Positions 37,466 through 47,385 of a stretch of 64,000 nt of DNA are shown one piece after another; the first letter of the stretch is position 1; every line of letters starts with the position of its first letter. The notes below the pieces were generated by a model. The model worked only from the letters and a program-made list of their open reading frames with translations, was not told the DNA's origin and did no database searches. Source of the stretch: Saprospiraceae bacterium. Its GTDB lineage: Bacteria > Bacteroidota > Bacteroidia > Chitinophagales > Saprospiraceae. The position numbers and the translations under genes are program-made. The stretch is from assembly GCA_030729925.1 (NCBI GenBank), contig JANQWK010000094.1, forward strand, positions 1-64,000, given 5' to 3'.

Positions 37466-38299
37466 CTATATAAAACGATTGGAATCCGAATAAATATTAA
37501 AATTTTGAGCTCTTAGAAATCCTGCGAGTGTGATGTGGTATTCTTTTGCGAGTGCAATAGCCAGTGTGGAAGGAGCGCCAACGGCGGCGATGCAGCCTAT
37601 ACCGGCCATAGCCGCTTTTTGTACGAGTTCGAAGCTGATCCGTCCACTGAGCATCAGGATATGGTCATGAAGGGGGATCATTTCCTGGATTAGCGCGGCG
37701 CCCAGGGTTTTGTCCAGCGCATTGTGTCTGCCAACATCTTCTTTGAGGAGGAGGAGTTGACCAGCGGAATCGAACAAGCCTGCGGCATGGAGTCCGCCGG
37801 TATGGTGAAACATATTCTGAGCCTGGTAGAGTAGTTGGGGCAGTTTGGGCAACAGGTCGGCTGGTATTTGGGGAGTGAGCGGTTTGGGTTTGAAATGACT
37901 GACTTGTCGAATATTATCCAGGGATGACTTTCCGCACACGCCACAGGAGGAATTGGACAGAAAATTGCGGTTGAGTTGTGTGGTGTCTGGTTGGATTCCT
38001 GGTGCGAGTTCCAGCAACAAGTGGTTAGCCGGGGCATCCTGATTGGGAAACTGCCACCGGGTCACCTGGTTTGCTGTGGTAATCAAACCCTCGGTCAGCA
38101 AAAATCCCATAGCCAGTTCCACATCATCACCTGGTGTGCGCATCGTCACGGTTAGGGTCTGCCGGATGGTACCGGTTGGACCATCATAGCTCAGGCTGAT
38201 TTCCAGGGGAGCTTCCACGGCTATCCAATCCTCGGTTTTTTCAAAGGTTTGGCCGTTATATTTTTCAATAGCAATACGATCAACGTGTTTTGGTTGCAT
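37466..38299 (-). CDS. fdhD: Sulfurtransferase FdhD for formate-dehydrogenase-type enzymes
   Basis: The 277-residue protein passes sulfur to the molybdenum cofactor of its client enzyme. The reactive pair C119/C122 in SSCGVCGKSS and the DVGRHNALDK and SGRISFELVQKA segments are present. It is the first gene of the minus-strand cluster. The 100-nt gap to the molybdoenzyme is AT-rich and has no clear second promoter. Confidence 0.95.
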   Translation of the reverse strand: MQPKHVDRIAIEKYNGQTFEKTEDWIAVEAPLEISLSYDGPTGTIRQTLTVTMRTPGDDVELAMGFLLTEGLITTANQVTRWQFPNQDAPANHLLLELAPGIQPDTTQLNRNFLSNSSCGVCGKSSLDNIRQVSHFKPKPLTPQIPADLLPKLPQLLYQAQNMFHHTGGLHAAGLFDSAGQLLLLKEDVGRHNALDKTLGAALIQEMIPLHDHILMLSGRISFELVQKAAMAGIGCIAAVGAPSTLAIALAKEYHITLAGFLRAQNFNIYSDSNRFI

Positions 38300-38400
38300 G
38301 GGTTAGGGTATAATCGCTTGATTTTTGGAGTTGTCGGCTTTTGTCCGGAATTGTCCCTTATTGTCGTAAGCAGGTATTGGAATATCGGAAAAAATTCCTT

Positions 38401-38476
38401 ACAGGTGGAAGGCACCTTAAGGTGACTTGCACCTGATTACCTTTTGTTAATCCCATTTCTCCCCTCGGAGGTAACC
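38401..38476 (+). repeat. REP-like element copy 5 (most diverged)
   Basis: The near-palindrome is 38401-38437, with the right arm TACCTTTTGTTAATCCC and GTAACC at 38471-38476 (33 nt away). The left half carries GGTGGAAGG, while the right half ends CTTGCACC, so the outer stem mixes the two sequence classes and does not pair there. It lies between fdhD and the esterase gene. Confidence 0.85.
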
Positions 38477-38510
38477 AAAGTTGGAGACTTTATTTTTTCA
38501 AAACTGCAAT

Positions 38511-38554
38511 TTTACTGAGCCGGAACAAGGGGAAAGTGGCTCTGGCTCAGTAAA
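38511..38554 (-). terminator. Hairpin downstream of the esterase gene
   Basis: Arms TTTACTGAGCC (38511-38521) and GGCTCAGTAAA (38544-38554) pair perfectly over 11 bp, 18 nt after the esterase stop. On the minus strand the tract after the stem is only partly T-rich, so termination is likely but not certain. Confidence 0.45.
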
Positions 38555-38571
38555 AAAGCGGTGGTATCAAA

Positions 38572-40311
38572 TCAATAGCGCCAGGAAGAGAGATCGGCAT
38601 TTTTGGGTGCACGCGACTTCACCTGTTCCGCCCATTTGGGGATGAACATCTGGTGATAGCGGAGTCGGGAAATGGCGTTCGGCTGTGTGGGGTCTCCGTT
38701 CCAGCAATGTTCGGCGCGATCTCCATAAGCCACTTCGCCATCGTAGTAGGGCTCAGTTGCTTCCAGGATTTCTTCAGCCAGGTAAACGGCGTTGTTGAGG
38801 TAATAATTATCCATATCGCCGCAGTAGAGATGGATCTTGCCCTTCCATTTTTCGCCCAGCGCAGGCCAATCGCGTTTGAGGATATAGGCCAGGTCGTAGT
38901 TTTCTTTCCAGTAGGCAGCCACATCGGGATTGATTTCGCCTGTTGTTTTATCCCAGATACGTTGGGGGTAGCCATCCTCACCTACCGGTGAAAAAACGGC
39001 TTCCCAGATGTCCCATTGCTGACCGGAGCGGCCTTTGGTACCCAGCGCCAGTTCGCGGTGATTCATATCCATCAGGGAAGCGGTTACATTACCCAGGTAA
39101 TCGCGGTAGCCTGCTCTGAGGGTTTTTTTGAACTCGCTATCGAGGTAGTAGGCATTTTTATCTTCATACAGGTTGACGAGACAAAATGCCCTGAAATCTA
39201 TGGGATCGGGGCATGCGGCAAAACAACCGTTGTATTCGTCCGGGTATTTGACTTGTACCGCCAAGGCTTCCCAACCGCCGGTAGATCCGCCGTAGGTAAA
39301 CCTTGCCCAACCTTCACCGATTCCTCGGAACTGTTTTTCGATGTAGGGGATTAGTTCATAGGTGATAGCATCTCCGTAAGGGCCGAGATTTTCGGAATTA
39401 ACGGCGTAGCTGTCATCGTAAAAAGGGTTGGCATGTTGGATTTCTATGGCCAGCACCCTGGGGAAATTCGGACCTGTCCAGGTTTTGTAAAAATTGTAAG
39501 CTTCCTCTTCCACGATGTGGTTGTAGCAATCCAGTTTAAACCGGCTGCTGTATTCGCAGGGCGTAGATTTGTCGGGAGGATCGGTTCTAAACCCTGCGAA
39601 ATCATAGGGGAAGTGGCCGTGCATGATTGCCAGGGGATATTTTACATCTGGATGTTCGTCGAAACCTTCCGGGAGCAGGACGTGTGCGCCGAGGTACATG
39701 GGTCTGCCCCAGAATTTGGTGAGGAGTTCGCTCTGAATCTTTACATGCTTAATGTATTTGCTATCGGCAGGAGGATCTATGGGGGGGATCTCCTGATCGA
39801 GTTTGACCTGAATAGCTGATCCTGCCTTAACACTTATTTTGACGGGGGCACTGTATAAGTTGCCGGGTGCCTGGTTCCATTGCTGCCCCTCTCCCCTGTC
39901 CATAGGCATCTTGACGGTCTTTCCGTCGGCGCGGTTGAACGTTTCGTATTTGTGCAGGAGTGCCTGGACATAGTAGTCCCCTTCCGGCAAGTCGGTCAGA
40001 CTTTGGATGGGATACCCAAAAGCACTCGCATCCACCGTGCGACTTTCCCCGGGAGCCCATCCTTCGACATCTACTCCAAACACCAGCTGGGTGGAGGGAC
40101 CATCTGTGATTTGGAAACGCGGCTCGCTTTTGTCGTTAGACGAAAGTAGGAGCAAAAGGCGACCATCGAGTGGCGTGGAAGCAAGTTCTTCGGGAAGAAC
40201 AATAGAAAAAGAAGGTGAATTATCCGGAGTGCTGGACGTGCAACCCCATAAAAAGACAGCAAGACCTGCCGTCAGAATCCATAATTGGAGGCTGAGCAAT
40301 CTGAGTTTCAT
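38572..40311 (-). CDS. Secreted alpha/beta-hydrolase (esterase) lipoprotein
   Basis: The 579-residue protein has a lipoprotein signal ending in FLWGC. An N-terminal beta-rich region (about 30-190) precedes an esterase-D-like hydrolase domain in which the Ser nucleophile lies in GGSTGGWEAL near 345, with a late Asp/His region (GDMDNYY, AEHCWNGD). Family members are surface or periplasmic esterases, and the substrate here is unknown. Confidence 0.8.
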   Translation of the reverse strand: MKLRLLSLQLWILTAGLAVFLWGCTSSTPDNSPSFSIVLPEELASTPLDGRLLLLLSSNDKSEPRFQITDGPSTQLVFGVDVEGWAPGESRTVDASAFGYPIQSLTDLPEGDYYVQALLHKYETFNRADGKTVKMPMDRGEGQQWNQAPGNLYSAPVKISVKAGSAIQVKLDQEIPPIDPPADSKYIKHVKIQSELLTKFWGRPMYLGAHVLLPEGFDEHPDVKYPLAIMHGHFPYDFAGFRTDPPDKSTPCEYSSRFKLDCYNHIVEEEAYNFYKTWTGPNFPRVLAIEIQHANPFYDDSYAVNSENLGPYGDAITYELIPYIEKQFRGIGEGWARFTYGGSTGGWEALAVQVKYPDEYNGCFAACPDPIDFRAFCLVNLYEDKNAYYLDSEFKKTLRAGYRDYLGNVTASLMDMNHRELALGTKGRSGQQWDIWEAVFSPVGEDGYPQRIWDKTTGEINPDVAAYWKENYDLAYILKRDWPALGEKWKGKIHLYCGDMDNYYLNNAVYLAEEILEATEPYYDGEVAYGDRAEHCWNGDPTQPNAISRLRYHQMFIPKWAEQVKSRAPKNADLSSWRY

Positions 40312-40413
40312 GTTGGTAATCGTTTTCTTTTAAAGGTACAGAAAAATTTTAACGCTTTCTTAAATTAAGCCGGATAAGTCAAATAATGGGCTTAAAAACA
40401 TAAATTTACGTCC

Positions 40414-42618
40414 ATGAAAAATACTTGGATCGTTCCCTTGCTCGTCGCTTTTTTTGCCCTTGTGCGGCTGCATGCACAAGAGCAGCCCGACCCTTTATTT
40501 GTGGCAAAAATTGCCCAACCCATCACCTTAGATGGCAACCTGGATGAACCAGCGTGGCAGAGGAGCAAGCCAGCCGATAATTTTTGGAATTATTTCCCCA
40601 ATGATACCTCCAGAGCGAGTTATCAGACGGAAATTTATATGTTGTACGACGACAAGAACCTGTACATCGGCGCCAAATGTTACGCCGCAGGTCAAAATTA
40701 CATCACACCTTCCCTACGCAGGGATTTTCGAGCCGGCGGAAACGATAACCTGACCTTCCTTTTTGATCCATTTACGGATCAGACCAATGCTTTCGTTTTT
40801 GGTATCAACCCTTTTGGCGTGATGCGGGAAGCGCTGGTCGCTAACGGCGGGAGGGATTTCAGGACGGACTGGGACGATTCCTGGGACAACAAATGGACCG
40901 GTACTTCCAGTATCCATGATGGTTACTGGTCCTGCGAAATTGCCATACCGTTTACCACGCTTCGATATACCGAGGGGAGCACGGAGTGGCGATTCAACAG
41001 CTATCGCTTCGATACCCAGTCCAATTCGAATTCTACCTGGGCGCGCATACCGCGCAATCAGATCATCATGGATCTCGGCTATATGGGTCGGATGATATGG
41101 GAACAACCTCTGCGCAAACCGGGAGCGAATTTTTCGCTAATTCCTTACGTGGCTGCATCGCATACCCAGGAATTTGATCCGGAGCGCATGGATCCCGTCC
41201 TACAATTAAATGCAGGTGGCGATGCCAAAATAGGGGTCACGCCCGGACTTAACCTCGATCTGACCATCAATCCCGATTTTTCGCAGGTGGAAGTTGATCA
41301 ACAGGTAACCAACCTGGATCGGTTTGAGATATTTTTCCCGGAAAGAAGGCAGTTTTTCCTCGAAAATGCCGACCTCTTTTCCGGTTTTGGGACGGCTAGG
41401 GCTAATCCTTTTTTTTCCCGAAGGATAGGCATTGCTCAGGACACCTCTACAGGAAATAATATCCAGAATCCCATCTTGTTCGGCGCACGGCTGAGTGGCA
41501 AACTCGACAACTATTGGCGCCTGGGGATTTTGAACATGCAAACGGCGGCTGACGCCGAAAACGACCTTCCGAGTTTTAACTATGCTGTGGCCGCAGTGCA
41601 GCGCAGGATCGGCATGCGATCCAATGTAGGGGTTATTTTTGTCAATAAGGAGTCTTTTGGTTCCGAGGATGACAATGGCACCTACGATCCTTATAACCGG
41701 ACATTCGGGTTGGACTACAACCTGGCTTCGAGCGACAATTCCTGGATAGGCAAGGCGTATCTGCACCGGTCTTTTTCTGCAACAGAAAAAGAGCAACCCT
41801 TTTCACATGGATTTCGCCTGCTGCACCAGCAAAGACCTTTTCGGGTAGAGTGGAACCACCAGTGGATAGGTGAGGGTTTTGATGCCCAAGTGGGGTTTGT
41901 ACCCAGGTCCAATTTTTTCAACATCAACCCAAGTGCTAATTTGTTTTACTATCCAGAAAATGGATGGATCAATAGACACGGTCCGGGGGTGGAAGTATTG
42001 TTTTTCTGGCAGCCGGAACTCGGCAAAACGGACCATCAGTTTGCTTTTGGGTGGGAGGCTAATTTTGCCAATTCGGCGGATGGCAATATCCGGATCAACC
42101 ACAACTATACTTATTTGTTTGAGCCATTTGATCCCAGTGGGATTGGCGATCAGGAACTGGCCAGTGGTACGAGTTACAGCTACATCAACGTAGAGGGGCG
42201 CTATCAGTCGGACCGACGCAAAGTGATTACCTACGAGGTCAACCCCACCTTCGGGCAGTTTTACAATGGGAACCGGTATGGATTAAGTGGGCAGGTTGCC
42301 TACCGATACCAGCCTTATGGTTCTGTGGCCATTAACTTCAACTATAACTATATAGATCTGCCCCGGCCGTTTCAAAGCAGCAGTCTCGTATTGATAGGGC
42401 CGAGGGTGGACATGACCTTTACCAAGAATATTTTTCTGACCACTTTCTTTCAATATAACAACCAAATAGATAACTTCAACATTAATGCCCGATTCCAGTG
42501 GCGATTCGCTCCGGTATCCGATTTTTTTCTGGTTTATACCGACAACTATTACGCCAGCGACTTTCAGGGGAAAAACAGGGCTATTATTGCGAAACTGACT
42601 TACTGGCTTAATTTATAG
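40414..42618 (+). CDS. CBM9-like / DUF5916 outer-membrane protein (paralogue 2)
   Basis: The 734-residue protein has a signal peptide, a CBM9/DOMON-like domain at about residues 30-215 (ITLDGNLDEPAWQRS), and the DUF5916 core with NPDFSQVEVDQQVTNL and FFPERRQFFLENADLF, followed by barrel-like strands ending in a terminal aromatic/Leu segment. It lies 35 nt upstream of a close paralogue. The promoter is unclear; TAAATTTA near 40400 is a one-mismatch -7 box. Confidence 0.88.
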   Translation: MKNTWIVPLLVAFFALVRLHAQEQPDPLFVAKIAQPITLDGNLDEPAWQRSKPADNFWNYFPNDTSRASYQTEIYMLYDDKNLYIGAKCYAAGQNYITPSLRRDFRAGGNDNLTFLFDPFTDQTNAFVFGINPFGVMREALVANGGRDFRTDWDDSWDNKWTGTSSIHDGYWSCEIAIPFTTLRYTEGSTEWRFNSYRFDTQSNSNSTWARIPRNQIIMDLGYMGRMIWEQPLRKPGANFSLIPYVAASHTQEFDPERMDPVLQLNAGGDAKIGVTPGLNLDLTINPDFSQVEVDQQVTNLDRFEIFFPERRQFFLENADLFSGFGTARANPFFSRRIGIAQDTSTGNNIQNPILFGARLSGKLDNYWRLGILNMQTAADAENDLPSFNYAVAAVQRRIGMRSNVGVIFVNKESFGSEDDNGTYDPYNRTFGLDYNLASSDNSWIGKAYLHRSFSATEKEQPFSHGFRLLHQQRPFRVEWNHQWIGEGFDAQVGFVPRSNFFNINPSANLFYYPENGWINRHGPGVEVLFFWQPELGKTDHQFAFGWEANFANSADGNIRINHNYTYLFEPFDPSGIGDQELASGTSYSYINVEGRYQSDRRKVITYEVNPTFGQFYNGNRYGLSGQVAYRYQPYGSVAINFNYNYIDLPRPFQSSSLVLIGPRVDMTFTKNIFLTTFFQYNNQIDNFNINARFQWRFAPVSDFFLVYTDNYYASDFQGKNRAIIAKLTYWLNL

Positions 42619-42653
42619 GCCGGATTTTAGCTTACTAAAAAACCAACACATCC

Positions 42654-44885
42654 ATGAAGTTTGCGAAAGCTTTGCTCTTCCTTTGCTTTTCTCTGCTCTT
42701 TAGTTTTGTCTCCCGCAGCCAATCCCCCGAGTTCGATAAATACCGCCAAAATCCCATTTTCCTGAAAAAGACCAACCAGACCATTGTTTTGGATGGCAAT
42801 GTGGACGAACCTGCCTGGTTTGAAGGCCAGGGAGCCAAAAATTATTGGGAATATCGCCCTTCAGATACCATGCAGACGGCTTACCAAACGGAGCTCTACA
42901 TGACCTTTGACGAGGAATTTTTGTACATCGCGGCGATCTGTCATGCGCCGGGCAATAAATTTGTGACCCACTCTTATCGGAGAGATTACCAGTCCAGCGG
43001 CAATGACCACATTGCTTTTGTGATTGACCCATTCAACGACAACACCAATGCTTTTCTCTTTGGCATTACTCCTTACGGCGTAACCCGGGAGGGCTTGATC
43101 TCCGGTGGGGGCAGAAATTTCCAGCGGGGTTGGGATATATCCTGGGACAACAAATGGAACGGGGTCGCAAAGATCCACGACAAGTTCTGGACAGCTGAGC
43201 TGGCTATTCCGTTTACTACCCTCCGGTTTTCAGAAGGCAGCAGTGAATGGAATTTTAACTCGTACCGAATGGACACCCAGTCGAGTACCCAGTCGAGTTG
43301 GACCCGGATTCCTACCAACCAGTTGCCGCTCAACTTGGGGTATATGGGTAAGATGATCTGGGAAGAACCCCTCAAAAAACCAGGCGCCAACATGTCGCTT
43401 ATTCCGTATGTCAGCGCGGGAGGACTAAAAAATCACGAAGAAGGAACGGATCAGGTCAATAATCTCGGATTCGGAGCCGATGTAAAAATTGGGGTCTCTT
43501 CAGGGCTTAACCTGGATCTTACGGTGAATCCAGATTTTTCGCAGGTGGAAGTAGATCAGCAACAGACCAACCTCGGTCGCTTCGAACTATTTTTTCCTGA
43601 AAGGAGACAATTTTTTCTCGAAAACGCCGACCTCTTTTCCGGTTTTGGGGATTCGCGGATCAATCCTTTCTTTTCCCGAAGGGTAGGTATCAAAAGTGGC
43701 GAAAGCATTCCTATCTACGGCGGAGCCAGGCTCAGTGGAAAAATCAACGACAATTGGCGGGTAGGTATTTTGAATATGCAAACAGCCGGCAAGGATGATT
43801 TTACGGACGAGGAAACCATTTATGAGCCTTCCTATAACTATATGGTGGCCGCCTTGCAGCGCAAATTGTTTGCCCAGTCGAATATTGGCGTGATCTTCGT
43901 CAACAAACAAACTTTTGAAAACCTGGAAGACTACACGGATATTTCAACCTTTAACAGGGTCCTTGGCATAGATTACAACCTGGCTTCCGGCGACAACCGC
44001 TGGACAGGTAAGGCGTTTGTGCACCGGGAGATCAAGGAACAATACGAGGAACACGACAAAATGCCCTTTGCGCACGGATTCAACTTAGGCTATCGAGTCA
44101 GGGCGTTTTCGGCCGAGTGGGAACACCAGTGGGTAAGTGCGGATTACCGCCCGGAGGTGGGTTTTGTGCCCCGGAATGATTTTTACCGGATCAATCCCCG
44201 TGCAGAATGGTTTTTCTACCCCAAAAATCCCAAAATTGTAAACCTCAACCCGGAGTTCAGCGCCAGGGTCTTCTGGAACCCCGAAGTCGGAAAAACCGAC
44301 CACGAGTACCAGGCCAGTTTTTCTATCCAATACACCAATGAGAGTCGGCTGAACTTTTCTTTTAGCAATGAATACACGTATTTGTTCGAGGAATTTAATC
44401 CAACCCGCTTGGGAGACGTGTACCTGGCTGCCGAAACAGATTATACCTATTCCTCCGGGAGCATTTCCTATAACTCGGATCGCAGAAAACCCTGGCAGAT
44501 TCAAATGCGGGCGGAATATGGCCAGTTTTATAATGGCACCAAGCTGACGCTGGATGGTTCCCTTTCCTTCAGAAAACAGCCCTACATCGCCATCGCAATG
44601 AATTACAACTACAACCATATCGAAATGCCGGCTCCTTTTCTGCCGACCGACCTGATCCTTTTGGGGCCAAGAATTGATCTTACCTTTACAAAGAACCTTT
44701 TCTGGACGACGTTTTTTCAGTACAACAAACAGGTGGACAACATCAACCTGAACACCCGTCTCCAATGGCGCTTTGCCCCCGTTTCAGATTTCTTCCTGGT
44801 TTATACCGATAACTATTTTGCCAATGATTTTCTCATCCGAAATAGGGCATTGGTCGCCAAATTGACCTATTGGCTGAATATTTGA
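42654..44885 (+). CDS. CBM9-like / DUF5916 outer-membrane protein (paralogue 3)
   Basis: The 743-residue protein has the same layout as its neighbour: signal peptide (about 1-22), IVLDGNVDEPAWFEG, NPDFSQVEVDQQQTNL, and FFPERRQFFLENADLF. The two proteins share most motifs and the same C-terminal pattern, so they arose by tandem duplication and are probably one operon. REP copy 6 begins right after the stop codon. Confidence 0.88.
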   Translation: MKFAKALLFLCFSLLFSFVSRSQSPEFDKYRQNPIFLKKTNQTIVLDGNVDEPAWFEGQGAKNYWEYRPSDTMQTAYQTELYMTFDEEFLYIAAICHAPGNKFVTHSYRRDYQSSGNDHIAFVIDPFNDNTNAFLFGITPYGVTREGLISGGGRNFQRGWDISWDNKWNGVAKIHDKFWTAELAIPFTTLRFSEGSSEWNFNSYRMDTQSSTQSSWTRIPTNQLPLNLGYMGKMIWEEPLKKPGANMSLIPYVSAGGLKNHEEGTDQVNNLGFGADVKIGVSSGLNLDLTVNPDFSQVEVDQQQTNLGRFELFFPERRQFFLENADLFSGFGDSRINPFFSRRVGIKSGESIPIYGGARLSGKINDNWRVGILNMQTAGKDDFTDEETIYEPSYNYMVAALQRKLFAQSNIGVIFVNKQTFENLEDYTDISTFNRVLGIDYNLASGDNRWTGKAFVHREIKEQYEEHDKMPFAHGFNLGYRVRAFSAEWEHQWVSADYRPEVGFVPRNDFYRINPRAEWFFYPKNPKIVNLNPEFSARVFWNPEVGKTDHEYQASFSIQYTNESRLNFSFSNEYTYLFEEFNPTRLGDVYLAAETDYTYSSGSISYNSDRRKPWQIQMRAEYGQFYNGTKLTLDGSLSFRKQPYIAIAMNYNYNHIEMPAPFLPTDLILLGPRIDLTFTKNLFWTTFFQYNKQVDNINLNTRLQWRFAPVSDFFLVYTDNYFANDFLIRNRALVAKLTYWLNI

Positions 44886-44894
44886 GGCGGTTTT

Positions 44895-45010
44895 TTGGGT
44901 TTAAATATTTGATTTTCAATATTTTAAAATACAGGTGCAAGGCACCTTAAAGTGCCTTGCACCTGATATACCCTTATTAGTACCTCCACCCCCCTCAATC
45001 GTAACCACTT
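44895..45010 (+). repeat. REP-like element copy 6
   Basis: The AT-rich left arm (about 44900-44929) follows the DUF5916 stop codon. The palindrome is 44930-44967 with core mismatch AAAGTG. The right arm has TTATTAGTACC and GTAACC at 45001-45006. Confidence 0.92.
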
Positions 45011-45114
45011 TCTCCGAGTTTTTTTTTCCATTTTACAGATGCTGAAAGCGGAATAAGAATCTTCGATGGATTTGCTTAACTTTCGATAGTCGAACAACAG
45101 CGAAAAGTCAGCTT

Positions 45115-46455
45115 ATGAAAAAAGAAAATTGGGGTAGCCGTTTGGGTTTTATCTTGTCCACCGCAGGTTTTGCCATTGGTTTGGGCAACATCTGGCGCTT
45201 TCCCTATATCGTGGGTGAGCATGGCGGAGGGGCATTCATACTGTTATATCTTTTGCTTGCGGTATTTGTAGGGATTCCCTTGTTGACGGCGGAGGTGAGT
45301 CTGGGGAGGAGTTCGGGACATACCCCTATCCTTGGGATCAAAAAAATGAACAGGGGCGGTCGCTGGTGGAATCTCACGGGGTGGTTGGAGGTGCTTGCAG
45401 CTGTATTGACTTCCGGGTTCTACATCATGATTTTGTCTTGGATTCTCATGTATTTGCTGACTTTTCCCACCGGGGCTTACACGGGGCAATCGGTAGAGAT
45501 GCTGAGGGGGCGTTTTGATGCCCTTTCCGGAGACCCTTTCAGGGTGTTGGGAGCCGCTTTTGTAATAGGAGTTTTAATTTTCCTGGTATTGTTTCGAGGG
45601 TTAAAAGGAGGCATAGAACTGCTATCAAAGATTTTTATGCCTGTTTTGTTCGTCATTATTATCGGCTTGGCGGTGTGGGCGCTCACCTTGCCGGGAGCGA
45701 TGGAGGGTTTGCGTTGGTTTTTGGTTCCTGATTTTTCAAAACTTTCGGCGACCTCTTTGCTGGATGCCGTTGGGCAATTGTTTTTCTCGATAGGTGTGGG
45801 ATTGGCTGCGGGGTTTGTGTATGGCAGTTATTTGAAACCGGGGGAAAGTGATGTGCCCGGAAGTATTGTAATGGTGGTCATCATGGACACTTTCATTGCC
45901 ATTTTGGCTGGTTTGATCATATTCCCGGCGCTATTTTCTGCGGGCATGTCACCGGACGAAGGGCCTTCGCTGGTATTTATCACCATGGCGCATTTGTTTG
46001 ACACCATGCCGTTAGGGCTGGTATTTGGCAGTATTTTCTTTCTATCTTTATTTATCGCGGGCTTTACCTCCATCATTGCGGTGGTAGAGGGGATCGCTGC
46101 TTCCTTGATGGATTACTTTGACTGGTCGCGGAGCAAGGGGGTGAAAATTGCCCTGGGTATAACCTTGCTGCTGGCGATCCCCAACACTTTGGCATTTAGC
46201 AGCTGGAAGGAGGTGATATGGTTGGGAAAAAATTTTTTTGAATGGATGGACTTCCTTTCGAACACCATATTCTTGCCTGTGGGGGGGCTATTGATTTGTT
46301 TGTTTACAGCTTATGTATGGACTTTTGACAGATTTAGCGAAGCTACCAATGCAGGAGCCGGTCGGATCAGGGTATCCGGCGCGTGGAAGCCATTTTTGCA
46401 GTACGTAATTCCCCTGGTGATTTTGTTTATCCTGGTGCGTGGCCTTTGGGGATGA
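45115..46455 (+). CDS. NSS-family sodium-dependent transporter
   Basis: The 446-residue protein is a neurotransmitter:sodium symporter homologue. Helix 1 carries STAGFAIGLGNIWRFPYI and the next helices GGGAFILLYLL and GIPLLTAEVSLG, with a helix 6-8 pattern (FFSIGVGLAAG, SLFIAGFTSIIAV). The size fits the 11-helix bacterial members. These import amino acids with sodium; the substrate cannot be read here. It ends 8 nt before the convergent OmpA-like gene. Confidence 0.93.
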   Translation: MKKENWGSRLGFILSTAGFAIGLGNIWRFPYIVGEHGGGAFILLYLLLAVFVGIPLLTAEVSLGRSSGHTPILGIKKMNRGGRWWNLTGWLEVLAAVLTSGFYIMILSWILMYLLTFPTGAYTGQSVEMLRGRFDALSGDPFRVLGAAFVIGVLIFLVLFRGLKGGIELLSKIFMPVLFVIIIGLAVWALTLPGAMEGLRWFLVPDFSKLSATSLLDAVGQLFFSIGVGLAAGFVYGSYLKPGESDVPGSIVMVVIMDTFIAILAGLIIFPALFSAGMSPDEGPSLVFITMAHLFDTMPLGLVFGSIFFLSLFIAGFTSIIAVVEGIAASLMDYFDWSRSKGVKIALGITLLLAIPNTLAFSSWKEVIWLGKNFFEWMDFLSNTIFLPVGGLLICLFTAYVWTFDRFSEATNAGAGRIRVSGAWKPFLQYVIPLVILFILVRGLWG

Positions 46456-46463
46456 GCAGGTGG

Positions 46464-47363
46464 TTAGAGCTTGTCCACCCTGCGTTTAAGATCCCGCATA
46501 AGAGAGGACTGATTTTTGGAAATAATGATCTCTATCCTTCGATTTTGGATTCGGCCTTCATCGGTTTCATTAGACGCGATGGGGGCATATTCTCCTTTGG
46601 CTCCCTGAGTAAGTTGGTTGGCCGCTACGCCGTAGTCCCGGACGAAACTCCGCACGAGGGTAGCAGCTCTTACTGCGCTGAAATCGAGACTTTCCTTTAG
46701 ATTGCGGTTGCCGGTATTTTGGTTGTCGGTGTGCCCGACCACAAACATGACCTTATCGGGATATTTGTTGAGTACCGATGCAATTTTGGCAAGTACGGGC
46801 GGAGCGCTGGGTTCGAGGGTAAAAGATCCGGGTTTGAACAGCAGCGACTCCTGGATGGTCAGTAGGAGTTCGCTTTTTTCGGCGACCAGCCGGATCAGCC
46901 CCAGGCTATCTTCGGTGGCGAGGGAGTCGGCCAGCTGTGCGGCAAACTGTACCAGAGAGGCATCTGTATCTGTGATCCAGGACTTAAGGTCGTTGATAGC
47001 CGTTTCCTTTTCCCGAATCAACCTTTCCCGTTTTTCGAGTTCCTGGTTGAGGCTGGCAGATCTGTTTTGCGCCTTTTCGGTAGTAAGTTCCAGCTCGTCC
47101 TCGAGTTCGTCTATTCTCGCCAAGAGTTTATCCTGCATGGCCGTCAGCGCCTCATTGGCTCCCCGCTTTTCTGCTAAGGCAATCCTCAGGCTGTCCAAGG
47201 TATTGTAGGCGGTGGCCAAGCGACCATTTAGGGCATCAATTTCCTGGTAAAAATCTGCATTCATCGCAGCGACCTGCTCGAGATGCTTTTTGTTGCTGAT
47301 GCAGGAAGTCACAAAAAGCAGGGAGACTAGTAGTAGTCTCCCTGTATGATAAAAATAATTCAT
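46464..47363 (-). CDS. OmpA-family lipoprotein with coiled coil
   Basis: The 299-residue protein has a lipobox ending in FVTSC, a long coiled coil at about 30-165, and a C-terminal OmpA-type peptidoglycan-binding domain with FVVGHTDNQNTG and IQNRRIEIIIS. It should tether the outer membrane to the wall. It lies 22 nt downstream of another coiled-coil gene on the same strand. Confidence 0.88.
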   Translation of the reverse strand: MNYFYHTGRLLLVSLLFVTSCISNKKHLEQVAAMNADFYQEIDALNGRLATAYNTLDSLRIALAEKRGANEALTAMQDKLLARIDELEDELELTTEKAQNRSASLNQELEKRERLIREKETAINDLKSWITDTDASLVQFAAQLADSLATEDSLGLIRLVAEKSELLLTIQESLLFKPGSFTLEPSAPPVLAKIASVLNKYPDKVMFVVGHTDNQNTGNRNLKESLDFSAVRAATLVRSFVRDYGVAANQLTQGAKGEYAPIASNETDEGRIQNRRIEIIISKNQSSLMRDLKRRVDKL

Positions 47364-47385
47364 AACGATACTTAATCAATAATGA

